Source: Hydrogenophaga sp. (GTDB taxonomy: Bacteria > Pseudomonadota > Gammaproteobacteria > Burkholderiales > Burkholderiaceae_C). Taken from it: a DNA stretch of 18,735 bases. Below are positions 7,211 through 13,509 of this stretch, one piece after another (within the stretch, counting starts at the first letter, position 1; each line of letters starts with the position of its first letter). Position numbers and translations under genes: made by a program. The stretch covers positions 1 through 18,735 of the forward strand of contig JAIFNE010000160.1 in the NCBI GenBank assembly GCA_020047875.1, written 5' to 3'. The notes beneath the pieces were generated by a model that saw only the letters and a list, made by a program, of their open reading frames with translations, was not told where the DNA came from and did not search any database.

Positions 7211-8386
7211 CTACTTGAGGGCCCTGTGGCCCACATCCTTGAGCAACTCGCGGGCGATGATCAGTTGCTGGACTTCGGTTGCGCCTTCGTAGATGCGCAG
7301 CGCACGAATTTCCCGGTACAGACGCTCCACAGGGACCTCGCTGACGACGCCCATGCCTCCCCACATTTGCACGGCGGCGTCGATCACTTGCTGCGCGCCT
7401 TCGGTGCTGACCATCTTGGCCATGGCCGCTTCCTTGGTCACGTTCTGGCCTTGGTCACGCTGCCATGCCGCGCGGTAGACCAGAAGCGCAGAGCTGTCGA
7501 TGGTGGTGGCCATTTGCGCCAGCTTGGCCTGTGTGAGTTGGAAGTCAGCCAGCGTTTGCTTGAACATCTTGCGTGTGGTGGCGCGATGCAGCGCCTCATC
7601 CAGCGCGCGACGCGCAAAGCCCAGCGCAGCTGCAGCCACCGAGGTGCGAAACACATCGAGTGTGCGCATGGCCACCTTGAAACCCTCGCCGGCCCCGCCG
7701 ACACGCTGTGACAGAGGGATGCGGCAATTGTCAAAACGCAGCGTCCCCAGCGGGTGGGGCGCCATCAGGTTGATGCGCTCGGAAATGCTGAAGCCTGGCG
7801 TTGTCGCGTCCACGATGAAGGCACTGATGCCGCGCGCGCCTTCGGCTTCACCGCTGCGGGCAAACACCACGTAAAAATCGGCGATTCCACCATTGGAAAT
7901 CCAGGTCTTGGAACCATTGAGGACCGCAAAGTCTCCCTCCAATCGGGCACTGCACTGCATGGCGGCCACGTCCGATCCGGCATCGTGCTCTGACAGTGCG
8001 AAGGCAGCAATGGCCTCTCCGGCGGCAACACGCGGCAAATACGCCTTCTTTTGTGCATCAGTTCCCGCCAGGCTGATGGCGCCCGATCCCAGACCCTGCA
8101 TGGCAAAGGCAAAGTCAGCCAGCCCATTGTGGCGGGCCAGGGTCTCGCGGATCAGACAAATACTGCGGGTGTCAATGGCATCCCGTGCACCGCCGTGGGC
8201 AGCCCCGCCCACCGCATGTTTGAGCCAACCGCCTTGGCCCAGTTGGCGTACCAGGGCGCGGCACTCCGCATCCACATCGCTGCCATGCTGGACCACGTTG
8301 TCGGCCGCCCAGGCGTCCAGCGTGTGCGCAAGTGTGCCGTGGCGCTCTTCAAAAAAGGGCCATTGCAGGTAGGTGGCATCGCTCAT
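7211..8386 (-). CDS. acyl-CoA dehydrogenase family protein
   Basis: Protein of 391 residues, standard for this FAD family. The FAD/substrate signature FALSEHDAGSD (129-139) and the WISNGGIAD segment (162-170) are present, and the C-terminal YEGATEVQQL carries the expected catalytic base (Glu367, aligned with the YEG Glu of medium-chain enzymes). It is predicted to oxidise a cyclic or ring-opened acyl-CoA to the 2,3-enoyl-CoA, passing electrons to ETF. It follows the crotonase gene by only 2 bases. The start at 8386 has AAGG about 9 bases upstream. In the aminobenzoyl-CoA pathway, beta-oxidation-like enzymes process the dearomatised ring, and this is the only dehydrogenase of that kind in the window. 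The substrate is not determinable from sequence. Confidence 0.93.
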   Translation of the reverse strand: MSDATYLQWPFFEERHGTLAHTLDAWAADNVVQHGSDVDAECRALVRQLGQGGWLKHAVGGAAHGGARDAIDTRSICLIRETLARHNGLADFAFAMQGLGSGAISLAGTDAQKKAYLPRVAAGEAIAAFALSEHDAGSDVAAMQCSARLEGDFAVLNGSKTWISNGGIADFYVVFARSGEAEGARGISAFIVDATTPGFSISERINLMAPHPLGTLRFDNCRIPLSQRVGGAGEGFKVAMRTLDVFRTSVAAAALGFARRALDEALHRATTRKMFKQTLADFQLTQAKLAQMATTIDSSALLVYRAAWQRDQGQNVTKEAAMAKMVSTEGAQQVIDAAVQMWGGMGVVSEVPVERLYREIRALRIYEGATEVQQLIIARELLKDVGHRALK

Positions 8387-8388
8387 GG

Positions 8389-9255
8389 TCAGTTACCTTG
8401 GAACACGGGTTTTTGCTTCGCCACAAAAGCCTGGTAGGCGCGATTGAAGTCCTCCGTCATCATGCAAATCGCCTGGGCCTGAGCCTCGGATTCGATCGCC
8501 TGATCCACCGACATGCTCCACTCTTGATGGAGCATGGTCTTGGTCATTCCATTGGCAAAGGTGGGGCCGTCCGCCAGATTTCGCGCCCAGGCGTGGGCTT
8601 CCTCTGCAAGATTTTCGGGGTCGACCAACCGGTTCAGAAAACCGCTCCGCTCAGCCTCTTCACCGCCAATCGAGCGTCCGCTGTACAGCCAATCGCTGGC
8701 ACGACCTTGGCCAATGATGCGTGGCAGCATGGCGCAGGCCCCCATATCGCATCCTGCCAAGCCCACACGATTGAAGAGGAAAGCGGTCTTGCTGCGGGGG
8801 GTACCCAACCGCAGGTCCGAGGCCATGGCCATGATGGCGCCAGCGCCGGCGCAGATGCCGTCGATCGCTGCAATGATGGGCTGCGGACAGGCGCGCATGG
8901 CTTTGATCAAGTCGCCCGTCATGCGCGTGAACATGAGCAACTCTGGCATTGCCAGTTGCATCAGCGGTCCAATGATTTCGTGCACATCTCCACCCGAGCA
9001 GAAATTGTTGCCCGCCCCATGCACCACCACCACATGCACATCCGTGGCAAACCGAAGTTGGGTGAACAGGTCCCGCAGTTCAGCATAGGAGTCGAACGTC
9101 AGCGGGTTTTTTTTCTCTGGGCGGTTCAATGTGATGGTGCCCACCCCCGCCTCGCATGCCCACTGGAAATGCCGTGCCTGGTAGGTGGCGAAGTTTTTTC
9201 GGTTACCCGCCAGCAGCGCGGGGTCGATCACGGCAGAGGTGTGGTTCGTGGTCAT
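8389..9255 (-). CDS. enoyl-CoA hydratase/isomerase (crotonase) family protein with atypical catalytic residues
   Basis: Protein of 288 residues. The crotonase fold is shown by VGTITLNRPEKKNPL (38-52), the oxyanion-hole segment FCSGGDVHEI (85-94) and the second one DGICAGAGAIMAMASDLRL (132-150). By eye alignment with mitochondrial hydratase, the two catalytic glutamates are not conserved: the Glu144 position is Arg163 in FNRVGL and the Glu164 position is Asp188. An Asp170 sits in GCDMGA, as in isomerase- or hydrolase-like crotonases. It may therefore be an isomerase, ring hydrolase or specialised hydratase. The start at 9255 lies 22 bases after the marR stop; upstream in-frame codons run through marR and carry no domain. 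RBS is weak (GAGA). Family certain, reaction uncertain. Confidence 0.9.
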   Translation of the reverse strand: MTTNHTSAVIDPALLAGNRKNFATYQARHFQWACEAGVGTITLNRPEKKNPLTFDSYAELRDLFTQLRFATDVHVVVVHGAGNNFCSGGDVHEIIGPLMQLAMPELLMFTRMTGDLIKAMRACPQPIIAAIDGICAGAGAIMAMASDLRLGTPRSKTAFLFNRVGLAGCDMGACAMLPRIIGQGRASDWLYSGRSIGGEEAERSGFLNRLVDPENLAEEAHAWARNLADGPTFANGMTKTMLHQEWSMSVDQAIESEAQAQAICMMTEDFNRAYQAFVAKQKPVFQGN

Positions 9256-9277
9256 AGAGCGTCTCGCAACGGGGTAC

Positions 9278-9823
9278 TCAGGTGGTTTGAATGGGCGTGG
9301 AAGGCAGGGCGACCGACTGCTTGTCCAACACATGCACGCGCAGGTTGCCCAGTTGTTGGTACATCTGCGCCATGGCCGGCGCGTGGAGGCACTCGAACAA
9401 CTCCAGGATCCATTGCTCATGCGCCTGCGCCATGGTCTCGAACACCTGCCGGCCCCTGGGTGTCAGGCACACGATCCAGGAACGGCGGTCTGTGGGGCTG
9501 CTGGAGCGCACCACCAAACCGTCACGCTCCAGTTCGTCGGTCATACTGGTCACATTGGCGCCCGTGACCATCAGATAGCTGGAGAGGTCTTTCATGCGCA
9601 AACCATCGGGGATCCGGTAGAGCTGGGCCAGATAGTCGAAACGGGGCAGGCTGGTGTCAAACTGCATGCGCAATCTGCGGCGAATTTCGGTCTCGATCTG
9701 GTTGGTGCTGGACAGCAATCGGAGCCACAACTTCAGGGCTGCATGGTCTCCCTTGGCGCTGCGTGCCTCGTAGCCCAGTTCATCGGCGGCGTTGAGCAAG
9801 TCGAGGTTGGCGTCTTTTTTCAC
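9278..9823 (-). CDS. MarR family transcriptional regulator
   Basis: Protein of 181 residues with a winged helix-turn-helix core. Helices run through LRMKDLSSYLMVTGANVTSMTDELERDG (75-102), followed by the wing with the conserved D-R-R in SPTDRRSW (109-116) and the LTPRG turn (120-124). Long N- and C-terminal helices provide the dimer interface. The start codon is GTG at 9823, 7 bases after the SDR stop, with a GAGAG sequence overlapping that stop; coupling is likely. MarR proteins in aromatic-acid operons commonly repress their own operon and are released by the aryl-CoA product (as for BadR/CouR-type regulators). The inverted repeat at 13019-13050 is the natural candidate target. Effector identity is inference; 2-aminobenzoyl-CoA would be the first candidate. 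Confidence 0.95.
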   Translation of the reverse strand: MKKDANLDLLNAADELGYEARSAKGDHAALKLWLRLLSSTNQIETEIRRRLRMQFDTSLPRFDYLAQLYRIPDGLRMKDLSSYLMVTGANVTSMTDELERDGLVVRSSSPTDRRSWIVCLTPRGRQVFETMAQAHEQWILELFECLHAPAMAQMYQQLGNLRVHVLDKQSVALPSTPIQTT

Positions 9824-9830
9824 GGCGCTC

Positions 9831-10613
9831 TCAATTCATGACTTCGCCACCGCTCACGGCGATGGACTGCCCGGTCACCGAGGCTGCGGCGTGGCCGCTT
9901 AGCCACAGCACCGCATCGGCAACCTCTTCAGGCTGAACGATGCGCCCTTGCGGGTTGCCTGCCGAGAACTCGGCGCGCGCCTGGGCTTCGCTGCGACCGG
10001 TTTTGGCGACCACGTTGGCAATGCCCGCGCGCAGGATGTCGGTTTCTGTGTAGCCGGGACACACCGCGTTCACCGTGATGCCTTTTTTCGCGTACTCCAA
10101 GGCCAACGCCCGGGTGAGGCCCACCACCCCGTGCTTGGCCGCGCAGTAGGCAGCCACATAGGCGTACCCCGTGAGTCCTGCCGTGCTCGCCACATTGATG
10201 ATGCGGCCCCACTGGGCGACCAGCATGTCTGGCAAGGCAGCCTGGGTGCAGTTGAAAGTGCCCGTCAGGTTGACCGACAGCATCTGCTGCCACTGGGCGG
10301 CGTCTGTCTTGATGAAGGGGGCGCTGTGCGCCAGCCCTGCGTTGTTCACCAGAACCTGAATCGGCCCAAACTGGGCCTTTGCCTCAGCAAATGCTGTTGC
10401 AATTGCCTCGCTATCAGTCACATCGGCCTCCACGGCTTGTACGCGGCCAGGATGCCGCGCTGCCACCGCTTGCAATGCGTCCAGCCGACGACCGATGATG
10501 GTGACGCGCAAACCGGCTTGCACCAGCGTGCTGGCAATTGCTGCACCAATGCCGCTCCCGCCACCTGTGACCAGGGCATGTCGTGCGGTAGTTTTTTCGC
10601 TGACGGAATTCAT
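9831..10613 (-). CDS. SDR family NAD(P)-dependent oxidoreductase
   Basis: Protein of 260 residues, a classical short-chain dehydrogenase. The cofactor motif is TGGGSGIG (16-23), the NNAG motif is at 90-93, and the catalytic residues are Ser143 and Tyr156-x3-Lys160 in YCAAK. PGYTETD (186-192) follows the Rossmann core, and the C terminus IAVSGGEVMN is typical. Arg43-Arg44 after beta-2 (GRR) would suit NADP, so NAD versus NADP is open. It likely oxidises a 3-hydroxyacyl-CoA or reduces a ring ketone in the pathway, as the operon has no separate 3-hydroxyacyl-CoA dehydrogenase. The start at 10613 forms an ATGA overlap with the preceding gene's stop; the open frame runs further upstream to 10802 but only inside that gene. 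Confidence 0.93.
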   Translation of the reverse strand: MNSVSEKTTARHALVTGGGSGIGAAIASTLVQAGLRVTIIGRRLDALQAVAARHPGRVQAVEADVTDSEAIATAFAEAKAQFGPIQVLVNNAGLAHSAPFIKTDAAQWQQMLSVNLTGTFNCTQAALPDMLVAQWGRIINVASTAGLTGYAYVAAYCAAKHGVVGLTRALALEYAKKGITVNAVCPGYTETDILRAGIANVVAKTGRSEAQARAEFSAGNPQGRIVQPEEVADAVLWLSGHAAASVTGQSIAVSGGEVMN

Positions 10614-12970
10614 GCCTCGGCCGCACGCGTTGGGGACTGCGCAAGCAGGGCGGCCTGCGCCTTTTCGCGCTGAAAGTTGGCCTCCATTTGCGGTTTCCCG
10701 GACCGGTATTGCTTGGGCCAGGGCTGCGGCGTGTAGCCGATTTTGGCCGCCTCTGTCAGCGTCCAGGCCGGGTTTGCGAGGTGCGGCCTGGCAATGGCAC
10801 ACAGATCGGCGCGCCCCGCAGCAATGATGCTGTTGACGTGGTCGGCCTCGCTGATGGCCCCCACCGCGATGGTCGGAATACCCGCTTCCTGACGAATGCG
10901 GTCAGAAAACGGCGTCTGGAACATGCGGCCGAAAACCGGTCTTTCTTTCTTGCTGACCTGGCCCGATGAACAATCGATCATGTCGGCGCCCACGGCTTTG
11001 AAGGCTTTGGCGATGTCCACCGCATCCGTCGGCGTGATGCCACCCTCGACCCAGTCGTGGGCCGAAATGCGCACCGAAATGGGTTGGCTGGCAGGCCATG
11101 CGGCGCGCACCGCCACAAACACTTCCAGCGGATAGCGCAAGCGGTTTTCCAAGCTGCCGCCATATTCATCGGTGCGGGTATTGGTCAGGGGTGAGATGAA
11201 ACTGGAAAGCAGGTAGCCATGGGCGCAGTGCAGTTCCAGCCAGTCCACGCCGGCGTCGGCGGCTGCCTGCGTGGCCGCAACAAATTGCGCCTTGACGGCA
11301 TCCATGTCCGCGCGCGTCATCGCGCGCGCGCTTTGGCTGATGCCCTCCAAATACTGGTAGCTGGAGGCCGCCATGATGGGCCAGTTGCCGCTCTCCAGCG
11401 GCTGGTCGATGCCCTTCCCCTCCCACGGCACACAGGTGGAGGCCTTGGCACCCGCGTGGCCAATCTGCATGGCAAACTTGGCGTCGCTGTTGGCATGAAT
11501 CCAATCGGCGATGCGTTTCCAGGCTGACTTCTGTGCGTCGGTGTAGATGCCCGGGCAGCCTGGTGTGATGCGGCCTTCTGGGGATACACACGTCATCTCG
11601 GCAAACACCAGGCCAGCCCCGCCCATGGCACGGGCTCCCAAGTGCACCAAGTGGTAGTCACCAGCGACGCCATCCTCTGCCGAGTACTGGGCCATGGGGG
11701 ATACCACCACGCGATTTTTCAGTGTGACGCCGCGTGCGGTGTAGGGGGTGAACATGGGAGGCGGCGCCGGCAGTTTGTCAGACACCGCCAGACCCGCGCG
11801 CTGCGCAAACCAGCGTTCAAAATCACCCAGCCACTGGGCATCGCGCAAACGCAGGTTTTCATGGCTGATGCGCTGGCTGCGCGTGAGCATGGAATACATG
11901 AACTGCGGCCCATCCAGTTGGTCGCAGTAGCGCGCTCCACACACCTCAAACCACTCCATGGCATTCCAGGCAGCGTTTTGCAAGCGCAACACATCGATAT
12001 TGCGGGCCGCTTGGTACTTTTCCAGCACCACGGGAATGGCCTCCCGTGTCTGCCCCTCTGCGCGGAACAAGTTCGCCAATACGATGGCATCCTCAATGGC
12101 CAGTTTGGTACCGGAGCCAATGGCGAAGTGGGCCGTGTGCACCGCGTCCCCCATGAGGACCACATGGCTGTTGCCATTGAAGTGCGACCACTGCTCGCAC
12201 TTGACCCGCTGAAAGTTGAGCCAAGCTGACCCGCGCAGGTGACGCGCGTTGGTCATGAGCTTGGCGCCCCCCAGCGTGCCAGCAAAGATCTTTTCGCAGA
12301 AGGCGATGGATGCTTCCTGGTCCGCGCCATCCAGCCCATGCGCCAGCCACACGTGCTCAGGGCATTCAACAATGAAGGTGGTGGTGCTTTCATCGAATTT
12401 GTAGATGTGGGCCTGAAACCAGCCGTGCTCTGTCTTCTCGAAAGCGAAAGTAAACGCATCAAACAGCTTGTGGGTGCCCAGCCAGATAAAGCGGTTGGGC
12501 CGCACCACGATGTCGGGCTTGAAGATGTCCTGGTACTTGCTGCGGATGCGCGAGTTGATTCCGTCACTGGCGATCACCAGATCGGCATCGGGGTATTGCG
12601 TGTCGCTCTCCACATCGGCCTCGAACTGGAGCACCACGCCAAGCGCTTCGCAACGCGCTTGCAAAATGTTGAGTAGTTTCTTGCGGCCAATCCCGACAAA
12701 GCCATGACCACCAGAGCGGATGCGCTGCCCCTTGAACTCCAGTTCGATGTCGTCCCAGTGGTTGAACGCATGCTGGATCTCAGCGGCCGTTTCGGGATCG
12801 TGGATACGCATGTTGTCCATGGTGGCGTCGGAAAACACCACACCCCACCCAAAGGTGTCGTACGGCTTGTTACGCTCAACCACCATGATGTCGTGCGCCG
12901 GATTCGCCTGCTTCATCAGCAGCGCGAAATACAGTCCGGACGGGCCACCACCTATGCACACGATCTTCAT
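10610..12970 (-). CDS. bifunctional 2-aminobenzoyl-CoA (or salicylyl-CoA) monooxygenase / old-yellow-enzyme reductase
   Basis: Fusion protein of 786 residues. The N-terminal part (1-about 395) is a class A FAD monooxygenase: GGGPSGLY (7-14) binds ADP, DLVIASDG (130-137) is the DG motif, and VLMGDAVHTAHF (271-282) with GTKLAIEDA is the GD motif. The C-terminal part (about 407-745) is an FMN old-yellow-enzyme domain: FTPYTARGVTLKNRVVVSPM, QIGHAGAKAS, LHCAHGYLLSSFISPLTN, NTRTDEYGGSLENR and CAIARPHLANP. This architecture is that of 2-aminobenzoyl-CoA monooxygenase/reductase, which hydroxylates and then reduces the CoA-activated ring to a non-aromatic oxo-cyclohexene product; databases also use the name salicylyl-CoA 5-hydroxylase/oxidoreductase. 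The ATG at 12970 is preferred to the GTG one codon earlier because AGGAG (12976-12980) is 5 bases away. First gene of the operon. Confidence 0.95.
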   Translation of the reverse strand: MKIVCIGGGPSGLYFALLMKQANPAHDIMVVERNKPYDTFGWGVVFSDATMDNMRIHDPETAAEIQHAFNHWDDIELEFKGQRIRSGGHGFVGIGRKKLLNILQARCEALGVVLQFEADVESDTQYPDADLVIASDGINSRIRSKYQDIFKPDIVVRPNRFIWLGTHKLFDAFTFAFEKTEHGWFQAHIYKFDESTTTFIVECPEHVWLAHGLDGADQEASIAFCEKIFAGTLGGAKLMTNARHLRGSAWLNFQRVKCEQWSHFNGNSHVVLMGDAVHTAHFAIGSGTKLAIEDAIVLANLFRAEGQTREAIPVVLEKYQAARNIDVLRLQNAAWNAMEWFEVCGARYCDQLDGPQFMYSMLTRSQRISHENLRLRDAQWLGDFERWFAQRAGLAVSDKLPAPPPMFTPYTARGVTLKNRVVVSPMAQYSAEDGVAGDYHLVHLGARAMGGAGLVFAEMTCVSPEGRITPGCPGIYTDAQKSAWKRIADWIHANSDAKFAMQIGHAGAKASTCVPWEGKGIDQPLESGNWPIMAASSYQYLEGISQSARAMTRADMDAVKAQFVAATQAAADAGVDWLELHCAHGYLLSSFISPLTNTRTDEYGGSLENRLRYPLEVFVAVRAAWPASQPISVRISAHDWVEGGITPTDAVDIAKAFKAVGADMIDCSSGQVSKKERPVFGRMFQTPFSDRIRQEAGIPTIAVGAISEADHVNSIIAAGRADLCAIARPHLANPAWTLTEAAKIGYTPQPWPKQYRSGKPQMEANFQREKAQAALLAQSPTRAAEA

Positions 12971-12975
12971 CACAT

Positions 12976-12980
12976 CTCCT
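12976..12980 (-). promoter_or_regulatory. ribosome binding site of the monooxygenase/reductase gene
   Basis: AGGAG on the minus strand. It lies 5 bases from the ATG at 12970 but only 2 bases from the GTG at 12973, which favours the ATG. Confidence 0.7.
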
Positions 12981-13018
12981 AGGGTTGCCAGTTGCTGCCG
13001 CTCTTTTGACAGCGCGGT

Positions 13019-13050
13019 TTTACTTTAAACACTAATGATTTAAAAGTAAA
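13019..13050. promoter_or_regulatory. inverted repeat, candidate MarR operator
   Basis: Perfect 8-base arms TTTACTTT (13019-13026) and AAAGTAAA (13043-13050) flank a 16-base centre. Inside lie two self-complementary TTTAAA hexamers (13024-13029 and 13039-13044) spaced by 9 bases. The repeat covers the predicted -35 and -10 elements, so a protein bound here would block RNA polymerase. AT-rich palindromes of this size are usual targets of MarR dimers, and the operon encodes one MarR protein (9278-9823). The assignment of the two to each other is inference. Confidence 0.5.
13022..13050 (-). promoter_or_regulatory. candidate sigma-70 promoter of the catabolic operon
   Basis: Read on the minus strand, TTTACT (13045-13050) matches the -35 consensus at 4 of 6 positions and TAAAGT (13022-13027) matches the -10 consensus at 4 of 6, with exactly 17 bases between. 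This would start transcription near 13015, about 45 bases before the first gene, leaving room for the strong AGGAG. The stretch is markedly AT-rich in a GC-rich surrounding. It is the only convincing promoter-like sequence upstream of the 13 genes; no equally good one was seen in the short intergenic gaps. Confidence 0.5.
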
Positions 13051-13509
13051 GCATGTTGTTGGGATCCATGCCATTTGGCCCGTGCGCTACGAACCACGCG
13101 CAGCCACGGTACGAGCAAGACCCCTTCGCACCCGATGACGCTGCACTGAGTGCGCTGGGCCGATTCACTTTGTCTTTCTGACCTGGGGTCGCACGGCAGA
13201 CGCACCAAGGCTTGCAGTACTGCCGCTCTTGGAACCGCTCACTCGATCACTTAGCGGCCTTCGCGCCGAAGGTGTCGAGCCGTGTCAATTTGCGATGCTG
13301 CGGTTTCGACGCGCCTGGCAAAGTCTTGCTTGAGGGGCGACGTCAACCGACGCTCCCGGGGCAACTGCTGAGCGACCCATCGCACCGCCGCCCGGCACGA
13401 CTCACAGAGCCACTCGGTTGAGGTGACCAGGTGCATTGGCGGGCCGGCGCGCAAGGTCGGGCTGGAGCGTGGCTGCGGCCGCCGAGCGAGGCGTTGTTGC
13501 AGCAGCCTC
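13051..13509. other. intergenic stretch without a convincing gene
   Basis: About 460 bases between the operon promoter and the stop of the SNF2 helicase gene. A minus-strand open frame of 61 codons (ATG at 13436, stop at 13251) has reasonable third-position GC and a Cys-x2-Cys pair, but no ribosome-binding site and no family I recognise; it could be a small gene, a remnant or chance. Short symmetrical sequences are present: GCACT-G-AGTGC (13143-13153), GCAGTACTGC (13214-13223) and a CCTTCG-CGC-CGAAGG hairpin (13258-13272). None is followed by a T run, so no clear terminator for the helicase gene is seen. Confidence 0.5.

Noticed and set aside
8389..9420. Longer crotonase product starting at 9420
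   Set aside because: The extra 55 residues overlap the MarR coding sequence, are low-complexity in character and carry no domain; the 9255 start fits the family.
13258..13272. CCTTCG-CGC-CGAAGG hairpin as a transcription terminator for the helicase gene
   Set aside because: It has a short stem, no T run on either strand, and lies about 240 bases after the stop codon.
13251..13436. Minus-strand small open frame of 61 codons in the gene-poor stretch
   Set aside because: Reasonable codon composition and a Cys-x2-Cys, but no ribosome-binding site and no recognised family; not enough to call a gene.
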